A stretch of DNA of 64,000 nucleotides, taken from positions 1 to 64,000 of the forward strand of contig NZ_CAJYOJ010000045.1 in assembly GCF_913776295.1 (NCBI RefSeq), read 5' to 3'. This DNA is from an uncultured Pedobacter sp. Its GTDB lineage: Bacteria > Bacteroidota > Bacteroidia > Sphingobacteriales > Sphingobacteriaceae. A model generated the notes under the pieces. The model was not told the DNA's origin. It ran no database searches and saw only the letters and a list, made by a program, of their open reading frames with translations. Positions 16,876 through 26,200 of the stretch are shown one piece after another (the first letter of the stretch is position 1; each line of letters starts with the position of its first letter). The translations under genes were made by a program, and so were the position numbers.

Positions 16876-17224
16876 GGTTTTTTATATTAATGAGATTTAA
16901 AATATAATAAGCCACCCCTAATCTACTTACCTCAATGAATACATGAGCAATAAAATATTGTTTTTATCAATGCATATACCGGACTAACATATTGGTCGAG
17001 CCTCGATATTCAAAGGATCATGAAAGAAATTCATATAAGATACTGTCATGTTGAGTCTCGGAACATATTTAAATTCCAATAAAATACTCATATTGATTCA
17101 CTGGAAGCTCAAAAGCCAAATTTATAGTTATGATATCACTCCTTTGCTGCTTTGTAACGGAACACATCATCAGTTCTATTCCTTTTTCATTTAGGTTTCT
17201 CTATCTTTATGGAAAGCGATTATT

Positions 17225-18511
17225 ATGAAAATTTCACTCTCTCTCCTTATCTTATTTTTCTTGCCTTCTATTTTATTGGCCCAAAAACTTCATTATAGCT
17301 CTTCCCTGTATCATGCACTACAATCAGCCCGATATCTTAAAAAGGATGTTTTGGTGATCATCAAGTCAGAAAACACAAATAGAGAAAAACAAAACCTGCT
17401 TTTTAACGATCCAGAAATCGTAAATAAGGTAAACGCACATTTTATTTCTTACGAAACAAATTATGGCGACACTACTTTAAAATCAATAATTCAATATTAT
17501 AATATCCAAAACTGCCCAACCTATATTTTTTTACATAGCGATATGGAGTTGTTTTACAGAAGCTTAGAATCTGAAGCGCCAAAGGAACAATTTCTAGATA
17601 TATTGAAACAGGCAGAGGAAGCCTCACAAGAAACAACCATTAAAAGAGCAAAAGAAGATTATTTACAAGATACTTCTGACATCACTAAATTAAAACGATT
17701 AATCAATATACTTAAAAAGCGGGGTGTAACGAATAATGCATATTATATCGAACAATACGCCAAAAAATTAAGTCCGGCATCTTTTAACGACTATCAAACA
17801 ATACTATACATATTGGAAGCAGGTCCAATCATTAATGGAATTGCTTACAGAAAAGTTTTTGCAAATCGGGTTATAATAGACAGTATATTCAGAAAGGAAC
17901 CAGAACAAACAAGGGCATTTATATTGAATGTTATTTCAAATAACACCATGTTTACTGCCATAAAAACGATTTGTTTGGCTGATGCTCAGAATACAGCCAA
18001 TTTCCATAAAAACCAATGGCAAAATAACCAATTTAATGGCCAAAAAATCTATAATGAAAAAATGCTTTTTTACTATAATGCTGTTAAAGACACTAGTAGC
18101 TATTTTAAGCTGGCCACCCATCACTATGATAAATATTATATGGGCATTGGCATCGATAGTATTGAAAATTTAAAGTTACTGGAGAGGACCGATAGTACAT
18201 CGCGGTTTAAACCAGGATGGAAAGCAAAGTCATTCCCAGATGGATTGAATGAGGTGGCTTGGAACTTTTATTCATCCGGCACCAAAAATCGCGAGCAACT
18301 TTTAAAAGCTGTAAAATGGAGTAAAAGATCTATTAAATTAGATCCAAATCCAAATAATTTTGATACCCTGGCACATTTATTCTATTCGTTGCAAAACTTT
18401 AAAAAAGCGATCAAAACCCAGGAAACTGCAATCAATACGGCAAAAATTAACGGATTTCCAACTGATGCCTTTTCAAAAAACTTATTGAAGATGAAATCAA
18501 AAACACTATGA
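17225..18511 (+). CDS. Exported thioredoxin-fold protein lacking CXXC, with TPR-like tail
   Basis: A 428-residue protein with a signal peptide (ends about residue 19, LPSILLAQ). Residues about 25-125 resemble a thioredoxin-like domain: strand DVLVIIKSEN, helix, strand FISYETNYGD, and the cis-Pro-type loop NIQNCPTYIFLHSD. The position of the CXXC active site is occupied by ENTNREKQ, so no redox activity is expected. The C-terminal part is helical and ends with a tetratricopeptide-like pair (AVKWSKRSIKLDPNPNNFDTLAHLFY). The role is unknown; chaperone or binding functions are possible. It stands alone. Confidence 0.72.
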   Translation: MKISLSLLILFFLPSILLAQKLHYSSSLYHALQSARYLKKDVLVIIKSENTNREKQNLLFNDPEIVNKVNAHFISYETNYGDTTLKSIIQYYNIQNCPTYIFLHSDMELFYRSLESEAPKEQFLDILKQAEEASQETTIKRAKEDYLQDTSDITKLKRLINILKKRGVTNNAYYIEQYAKKLSPASFNDYQTILYILEAGPIINGIAYRKVFANRVIIDSIFRKEPEQTRAFILNVISNNTMFTAIKTICLADAQNTANFHKNQWQNNQFNGQKIYNEKMLFYYNAVKDTSSYFKLATHHYDKYYMGIGIDSIENLKLLERTDSTSRFKPGWKAKSFPDGLNEVAWNFYSSGTKNREQLLKAVKWSKRSIKLDPNPNNFDTLAHLFYSLQNFKKAIKTQETAINTAKINGFPTDAFSKNLLKMKSKTL

Positions 18512-18718
18512 TTTCATAACCCTCTACACTATGGTTGAAATAGCAATATAATTAAACTTTTAGCGGCGAATTAATTCCTCATACCTATATCAATGTAAAA
18601 ATAAAATTTTTCCCACGCATGCGACACTCTCAAAGCTCATCGCATTAGAATTCCTATCTATGTTGGAATGATGAACGGCAGATAACCAATTGAATTAAAT
18701 TGATAGCTGTAGAGTTTA

Positions 18719-21598
18719 TCAAAACAATCCCAACTGCCCTTTATCGTCAATATCGATATCATCCGGGTTGGTGATTTCGAAATCTACCTTTTTTACGGGC
18801 TTTTCGTCTATCTTGGATTTATCACCGGCTTTAACATCTTCCTTTTTTTCTACATCAAGCTCTGATTTCGGTTTTTCTACTGCAGCAGGCTTTTCTTTAA
18901 CTTCTGGTTCTTCAGCCTTAACCGCTGGCACTTCTGTACGTTCGAACTTTGGTTTTGGTGGTAATACAACAGGTTCATCCGTTACTGTGGATTCAGTCCC
19001 CTCATCGATTACCGGTTTCTCATCAACAGCTTCCGATCCATACATTGACTCCTCTTCGCCACCTTCTTCCGTAATTTTCTCATCTGTTTCTTCAACAACT
19101 ATTTCAGGTTCTTCTAAAGCAACTTTCTGAACATCATGCGGAGATAATCTGTTACCGTTCGCTTTTAATCCTTTAACATCAATCAGTTCTGCCAAGGTCA
19201 AATCCAGTGTTTCCGGAATTTGAGTTTTGCCTTTTAACACATCAACAATAACTTTTGCCGCTGGATTTGAAGTGAGGTATAACAACTTCGATTTTTGTTC
19301 TTCACTGATAAAGATGGTTTTCTTGCCATTGGCCTGCAGTTCGAACACAAAACGTTTTATAAAATAATTTTGTGCTTTGCCTTCAAAATGCACTGCGGCA
19401 AAAATCTGCTCGGGATCAAATTTCTGGATCAAAATTAACCCATCATCAAAATGATTGCTCAGTTCAAAAGAACTCAATTCGTAGTATCCATCTTTATGTA
19501 CCTGCAAAATACGGTCGTCGCCATCAAATTCACCCAGGTATTTTCCGCGACCATCAACGTTCAGTCGCTTTAATAAATCATCGTACCAGATTTTTAGTCC
19601 GGATAAAGTAGAAACGCCTTTACTCTTCAGCACAATTTTCTTAACCGGGTATTTGGAAACGATATTACCCTGAGAACCACGTCCTTTGATGGCCACTTCA
19701 GCAAAATCAAGATCGAACTGCAGTTTACGCAATTTAGAGTGCGGCTTCAGCGCTACATTAATCACTTCAGCTTCTCCATTAGGATTAGCGGTAAAATATA
19801 AAACCTTAGATCCTTTCGATCCCTTGGTTAAATCATACTCCTTATCGCGGGTTACCCCTACTACAGCAAACCTTTTAATATAGGAAGTACCGCTTGCTCC
19901 ATCCTTATAAACCATATTATAAATGGTGCGCTCGTCGTTTTTCTTAAAAACCTGCACATGGATAATGCCTTTACCCACAAAAGTTTTGTCGGCTACTTTG
20001 GTAATGATGCATTTTCCATCCTCACGGAAAACGATTATCTCATCAATGTCCGAACAATCGGCCACAAATTCATCCTTCCGTAAGCCCGAACCCACAAAAC
20101 CATCGGCACGGTTTACATATAATTTTACGTTGGCCAGGGCAACTTTCGACGCTTCAACCCGATCGAACAAACGGATTTCGGTTTTACGTTCCCTTCCCTT
20201 TCCGTATTTATCCTTCAGTTTCTGGTACCAGGCAATGGCATAATCAGTCAGATGTTTTAGGTGATTTTTAACCACCTTAATTTCATCTTCCAGGTTTTTC
20301 ATCTGCTCATCGGCTTTTTTCACATCAAAACGGGTGATGCTACTCATTGGCTTATCAATCAGCTTCTTAAAATCTTCAGGTAGTATTTCGCGGTAAAGCG
20401 ATGGTTTAAATGGTTCAAATAAAATATGTAATACCTCAACCACGGTATCAAAATTGGCTGAGTTTTCATATTCAGGATTCTTATACATGCCCTCCTGAAT
20501 AAATATTTTGAGTAAGGAACTAAAGAAAATTTTCTCCTGTAATTCGTGCAGGCGGATTTCGAGTTCTTTTTTAAGTAAACCCTTGGTGTGTTTTGTATTT
20601 TCGATCAGGATATCGTTCACACTTAAGAAGTGCGGCTTATCGTCCTGAATAATACAGGTATTTGGCGAGATCGATACCTCACAGGCGGTAAAAGCATAAA
20701 GGGCATCGATGGTTACATCAGGCGAAATACCCGGCGCCAGGTGCACCACAATTTCAACATTGGCGGCCGTATTATCTTCAATCTTTTTGATCTTGATCTT
20801 GCCTTTATCATTGGCAGATAAAATGCTGTCGATCACGGATCCTGTAGTAGTACTGAACGGAACTTCGCTAATAACCAGCGTCTTCTTATCCTTTTCGGTT
20901 ATTTTGGCACGTACCCGGATTTTGCCGCCGCGCTGACCTTCGTTATAGTTCGAAAAATCGGCCATACCACCCGTAAAGAAATCGGGCAGAATATTGGGGC
21001 GCACGCCCCGTAAGGCTTCCATCGATGCATCCAGCAGTTCGATAAAATTGTGCGGCATTACTTTGGTAGCCAAACCTACTGCAATACCTTCTGCGCCTTG
21101 CGCAAGCAATAATGGAAATTTAACAGGTAAAGTAATCGGTTCATTGTTACGCCCATCGTAACTTAACTGCCATTCGGTCGTATCAGGATTGAAAACCACT
21201 TCATTGGCAAATTTGGATAAACGCGCCTCGATATAACGTGGTGCTGCAGCGCTGTCACCCGTAACCGGATCGCCCCAGTTACCCTGCATATCAATCAGTA
21301 AATCCTTTTGCCCAATCTGTACCATCGCATCGCCGATGGAGGCATCACCATGCGGATGATACTTCATCGTATTACCAATGACGTTGGCCGCTTTGTTGAA
21401 GCGTCCGTCATCCATCTCTTTAAGAGAATGCATAATACGGCGTTGAACAGGCTTTAAACCATCGTTGATATGCGGAACGGCCCTATCAAGAATTACATAA
21501 GACGCATAATCGAGAAACCAGTTTTCGTATAAACCGTTGATTGGGGTTATGGTATGTTTGTGCTCTTCGTTTACGTTTTGATCTAATTCTTCACTCAT
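18719..21598 (-). CDS. parC: DNA topoisomerase IV subunit A
   Basis: The DNA-cleaving subunit of the decatenating type IIA topoisomerase. The N-terminal domain has DGLKPVQRRIMHSL and the active-site tyrosine in APRYIEARLSKF (Tyr122). HPHGDASIGDAMV is the quinolone-region helix. The domain up to about residue 480 is the breakage-reunion core, followed by a beta-propeller-type C-terminal domain. A long acidic, Pro/Glu/Lys-rich tail (about 845-945) ends in NPDDIDIDDKGQLGLF. The 959-residue length suits Bacteroidota. parE lies about 10 kb away on the same strand and is not co-transcribed. Absence of GyrA-box motifs supports ParC over GyrA, though a closely related gyrA cannot be compared here. 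Confidence 0.92.
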   Translation of the reverse strand: MSEELDQNVNEEHKHTITPINGLYENWFLDYASYVILDRAVPHINDGLKPVQRRIMHSLKEMDDGRFNKAANVIGNTMKYHPHGDASIGDAMVQIGQKDLLIDMQGNWGDPVTGDSAAAPRYIEARLSKFANEVVFNPDTTEWQLSYDGRNNEPITLPVKFPLLLAQGAEGIAVGLATKVMPHNFIELLDASMEALRGVRPNILPDFFTGGMADFSNYNEGQRGGKIRVRAKITEKDKKTLVISEVPFSTTTGSVIDSILSANDKGKIKIKKIEDNTAANVEIVVHLAPGISPDVTIDALYAFTACEVSISPNTCIIQDDKPHFLSVNDILIENTKHTKGLLKKELEIRLHELQEKIFFSSLLKIFIQEGMYKNPEYENSANFDTVVEVLHILFEPFKPSLYREILPEDFKKLIDKPMSSITRFDVKKADEQMKNLEDEIKVVKNHLKHLTDYAIAWYQKLKDKYGKGRERKTEIRLFDRVEASKVALANVKLYVNRADGFVGSGLRKDEFVADCSDIDEIIVFREDGKCIITKVADKTFVGKGIIHVQVFKKNDERTIYNMVYKDGASGTSYIKRFAVVGVTRDKEYDLTKGSKGSKVLYFTANPNGEAEVINVALKPHSKLRKLQFDLDFAEVAIKGRGSQGNIVSKYPVKKIVLKSKGVSTLSGLKIWYDDLLKRLNVDGRGKYLGEFDGDDRILQVHKDGYYELSSFELSNHFDDGLILIQKFDPEQIFAAVHFEGKAQNYFIKRFVFELQANGKKTIFISEEQKSKLLYLTSNPAAKVIVDVLKGKTQIPETLDLTLAELIDVKGLKANGNRLSPHDVQKVALEEPEIVVEETDEKITEEGGEEESMYGSEAVDEKPVIDEGTESTVTDEPVVLPPKPKFERTEVPAVKAEEPEVKEKPAAVEKPKSELDVEKKEDVKAGDKSKIDEKPVKKVDFEITNPDDIDIDDKGQLGLF

Positions 21599-21710
21599 TT
21601 ATCTACAGAAATTGGCAGCCGTAAATATAATAAAAATGATGGCACAGCGTGAAGAGAGGTTATTCACATTTTGCAAAGTGCACCCATCCTATCGGCTGAT
21701 GTCGGAAGTG

Positions 21711-22464
21711 CCTAAATTTTAACTTAATTATGTTGATTTGGAAAGCAGGGTTCCGTAGTTGCATTAAGTGTCAGTCCGGCTTTCCGATGCGATCTTTTTT
21801 GCCCGCAAACCATGCTCGGCCCACAAAAAAGGATCTCCCCTTCAATCCGGTTTAGGTGGATAGTTTTGTGCCGCTATTAATGGGGTATAGAGCAGAAAAG
21901 CTTATATTCTTAACCTTTCTTCTACGGTAAAAAATAAAAAGATTAAAAAATCCTTCACTACGTTCAGTATGACAGCTATCCATCTGGTCCTCACCTGACG
22001 AGATCAAGATTTGCTTGTCATGTTTTGAAAAGCAGGGTTAAGCTTATATTACCTTAAATGTCTTATATGGTAAAAGAAGCGAAAAAAGATCCGCTACTGC
22101 GTTCAGGATTGATAAATCCAATCAGTGATGTCTAACCTGCCTAAATTTTAACTTAATTATGTTGATTTGGAAAGCAGGGTTCCGTAGTTGCATTAAGTGT
22201 CAGTCCGGCTTTCCGATGCGATCTTTTTTGCCCGCAAACCATGCTCATTCACAAAAAAGGATCTCCCCTTCGATCCGGTTTAGGTGGATAGTTTTGTGTT
22301 GCTATTAATGGGGTATAGAGCAGAAAAGCTTATATTCTTAACCTTTCTTCTACTGTAAAAAATAAAAAGATTAAAAAATCCTTCACTACGTTCAGTATGA
22401 CAGCTATCCATCTGGTCCTCACCTGCGGAACTTAAGATTTGCTTGTCATGTTTTGAAAAGCAGG
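21711..22464. repeat. 429-bp tandem repeat, about 1.75 copies
   Basis: Sequence from 21711 recurs at 22140 with only scattered differences and one 1-bp indel (near 21814). The matched part runs about 325 bp, from CCTAAATTTTAACTTAATTA to TTGTCATGTTTTGAAAAGCAGG. The sequence between the two matched parts (22037-22139) is itself a looser relative of the second half of the unit. No reading frame or transposase is present. The whole gap 21599-22584 between parC and cdd is filled with this material. Confidence 0.9.
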
Positions 22465-22584
22465 ATAACGTAAATTCTATTAAGTCTTAAATCAGCGAAA
22501 ATAAATATAAACCTCAATAAGATACTGCTGAAATCATAACATATAACATGCTTTGCAAACTAACAACTTAGAACTGAAAACTGA

Positions 22585-23073
22585 TCACCGTTCCAACCGA
22601 TCCTCAACAAAAGCAAATGGTATCAAACTCTTTACACTCGGCACTTTTAAAACTTCGCCGTTTAAACAGTAAAAAATTACCTCAATAGGTTTGTTTTGTT
22701 TGCGTTCAAATTCGACCATCACCTGTAGGCAACCTCCGCAAGAGGTTACCGGCTTTGAAATCTCAAAATTATCGGTCTGGGCCGTAATTGCCATACTTTC
22801 AATCACCGCATCCGGATAAGTTGCCCCAATACTAAAAAGTGCAACCCGTTCTGCACAAAGTCCTGAGGGATAGGCTAAATTTTCCTGGTTGCTGCCTAAA
22901 ACAGTTTCTCCTGAGGCCAGGCGGATGGCCGTACCTACTCTAAATTTAGAATATGGCGAATAAGAACTACGTAAAGCCTGTTCTGCACTTTCGCAAAGGT
23001 TTCTATCGGCCAATGTCAGTTCCGAAATACCAGCATATTGTTCAAAAGTTATATTCAAATTTATTGAATTCAT
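22585..23073 (-). CDS. cdd: Cytidine deaminase
   Basis: Zinc enzyme of pyrimidine salvage that deaminates cytidine and deoxycytidine. The 162-residue protein has the zinc and catalytic site in CAERVALFS (Cys73, Glu75) and TSCGGCLQVMVEF (Cys112, Cys115); SPYSKFRVGTAI is the usual nucleoside-binding start. Most family members have PCGxCRQ, and here the proline is Ser and the Arg is Leu, a mild variation seen in some relatives. It is divergent from tamB, whose true start must lie beyond this gene. Confidence 0.94.
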   Translation of the reverse strand: MNSINLNITFEQYAGISELTLADRNLCESAEQALRSSYSPYSKFRVGTAIRLASGETVLGSNQENLAYPSGLCAERVALFSIGATYPDAVIESMAITAQTDNFEISKPVTSCGGCLQVMVEFERKQNKPIEVIFYCLNGEVLKVPSVKSLIPFAFVEDRLER

Positions 23074-23222
23074 TTCAAAGTGATTTGGAACCGCTAATGC
23101 TAATTTTTTTTACAGCGGGCGAACAATTTAGGTTATTTTTTGTATTATTTAGTAAACCTGCCCTAAAATTAATTTTATCGGCATGCTTTAGGCATTTATC
23201 TAAATACCAAACACACTTAGCT

Positions 23223-26200
23223 TTGAATAAATACGTACGCAAAAGTCTTAAAATTTTATTGTGGGTAATTGCTTCCATCATCTTTCTGGTGGTTGGTGTG
23301 GCCCTTGCTCTAAATATTCCAGCTGTTCAGAATTTTGTTAAAGGGAAAGCGATCAACTATCTTAAAAACAAAACCAAAACAGAAGTCAGTTTGGAAAGCA
23401 TCAAAATTGCTTTGCCAAAAGACGTGGTTCTGAACAAATTCTACATTCAAGACCTCAAGGGTGATACTTTATTATATACGGAGAAACTTGCAGTTGATAT
23501 CAGTTTATTCAAATTGTTAAAAAACACGGTCGAAGTCAATAACATTGAACTTAAAAACGTACGCGCAAATGTAAAGCGCGTCAACCCTGATACCACCTTT
23601 AATTTCTCCTTTCTGGTTGACGCTTTTGCCAGCGATCAAAAAAAACCAGAGGAGCAGGTAAAAAAAGATAGCACTTCTACCCTTAAATTCTCTGTTGATA
23701 AAGTTTCTTTCGAAGATATTGGCATTAACTACCGCGATGATGTTGCAGGTAATGATGTGAAATTATATTTAGGTGCATTTAAAACGAAAATCAAAGATTT
23801 CGACCTGGCCAACCAGCACTATGTTATTAAAGAGTTGACCCTGGTAAATACTTCATTGCGTTATTTACAACAAAAACCATTGGTTAAATTGGTACAGCAC
23901 ATTACCAACAGCGTAGATAGTACGGAAAAAAAAGAGGGTAAACTGCCGTTAATTGAGGTACAGAATTTCGTTTTCAGTAATGTTAAGGTAAACTACGACG
24001 ACCAGGTTTCGACAACGAAGGCAGTTGCAGATGTAAACGATCTGGGCCTGGTAAACCTGAAAGTAGATTTAACCAATAGTAAATATTCGGTAGATGATGC
24101 ACACTTAAATAAATCGAATATTCTTTTCGCATTTAAGCCGGCGCCAAGCAATGATTTAAAAAAAGTGAAAGATACCGTTGTTCCAGAAAAGTCACCTTTG
24201 GGATTAATCATCAAGAATATCAGCTTAGCCGATAACAATGTACAGTTTGATAACCTGGGCGCAAAACCCGCGCCTAAAGGTATGGACTTTAACCATCTTA
24301 AAATAAATCAGTTAAACTTAGGTGCCAGCGATGTAAGCTATAGTGCGGCAGGAATAAAAGCCAATGTTAAAAATGGATCATTGAAAGAGAAAAGCGGCTT
24401 TGTTTTGGATGAATTACGTGGCGATGCGGTGTACAATGATAAACAGATCAAGCTGAGCAATTTTATCCTGAAAACACCAAATACCAGTATTGAAAATGCT
24501 ACGGAATTAAATTTTACGTCAATGGAGGATCTGACCAAACATCCTGAACGCGTAAAATTGAATATAGCCCTTAAAAACACCACCATTGGTTTAAAGGATG
24601 CCGGATATTTTAGCAATGCTGTACCCGCAAATTATCGCAACGAAAAGATAAAAATCAATGCTGATGTTAATGGCTATCTGAACGACCTGAATATTCCAAG
24701 ACTACAGATTAGCGGTTTAAAAAATACGCAGATTGATATCAGTGGGAAAGCAAAAGGTTTACCCGACATTAACAAAACCTTTCTCGATTTAAACATCAAA
24801 AGGCTTCACGTCACCAAGGGCGATATTCTGGTAGCTGTACCTAAAAAATCACTTCCCCCTTCCATTGAACTGCCTAACGTGATCGATGCGAAAGGTAATT
24901 TTAAAGGCTCAATGACTGATTTTAACACCAACCTAAACATTAATACCGATATGGGAGGCGCGGTGGTAGTTGCGGGAATGAATGGCCCTAAAGGCAAAGA
25001 AAGTTACAAGGCAGATGTTAGTTTAAATAATTTCAACGTTGGCCGCCTATTAAAAATGCAGCCTAAACTCGGTCGCGTTTCGGTTAGGGCCAATGTGGTA
25101 GGTACAGGCCTCGATCCTAAAAAAATCAATGCAAAGTTTAATGCCAAAGTATTAAATGCTTATTATAATAAATACACTTACCGTAATTTAACACTTGCCG
25201 GTGATTACAGCAACCAGCGCATTAGCATCAAAAGCAACATGCCCGATAGCAATGCCAACTTTAATTTAAATGCAAAAGTAAATCTTGCAGGTAAATATCC
25301 GGCGGTAAAAGCTGATCTGAATTTAAAACAGGTAAATCTACAGGCGCTCAACTTCAGTCCAACGGTGTTAAGCGCTGCCGGTGTAGTTAAAGTAGATCTG
25401 CTCACTGCTGATGCTGATTACTTAAATGGATCGGTGGATGTTACCGGTTTACAACTGGTAAAAGATAAACAAAGAATCAATGTCGACACGATTTCGATAC
25501 GGGCAAAATCTACGGCCACCGAAAATGAACTTACCCTTAAATCCGAAATACTTTCGGCAAAGATTGACGGAAAATATCAACTCACCAAAGTAGGCAGTGC
25601 CATCATTAATGAAATCAATAAATATTATGCTTTTGGCACCGTAACCAAAATCCCGGATCAGCGTTTAAGGTTTTTTGTTCAGGTTTATGATTCTAAATTA
25701 TTGAAGAATTTTGTGCCGGAATTAACGGTATTTAAACCCTCTCAGTTTTACGGATTGATTGATACGCAGAAAGATAGTCTGCAGATTAAGGGTAATTTCC
25801 CTCAGGTAGTTTATGGAGATTTTAAAGTAGATACAACGGTTTTAAATATTAATAACGATAACAATAAATTAGGCTATAGCTTAACCGTTAAAAGCCTCCA
25901 GAGTCCGTCTGTAGCACTTTTTAACACCGAAGTGAGTGGCGATGCAGCAAATAACAATTTAGGTGTTAACATTTTCCTGCGTGACAGGCAGAAGAAAGAC
26001 AAATACGTTATTGGTGGTAATTTCCAATCGATCAATAAAGATTTTAAATTCTCTTTAGATCCGCAGAAACTCCTGCTCGATTATCAAAAATGGATGGTAT
26101 CGCAGGATAACTATATCCAGTTCGGTGCCTCCGGCATTTTGGTTAACCAGTTTCAGATCAGCAACAATGGCCAGTCACTATCCGTTAACAGTAATCCTAC

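Noticed and set aside
18768-20936. Several plus-strand frames inside parC
   Set aside because: They are shadows of the parC coding sequence with Ser/Thr/Phe-rich translations caused by its acidic and Lys-rich codons.
21599-22584. An insertion sequence between parC and cdd
   Set aside because: No transposase-like frame and no terminal inverted repeats were found; only the tandem repeat is present.
22953-23222. N-terminal extension of tamB
   Set aside because: It overlaps cdd on the other strand and precedes the membrane anchor; the TTG at 23223 gives a normal TamB start.
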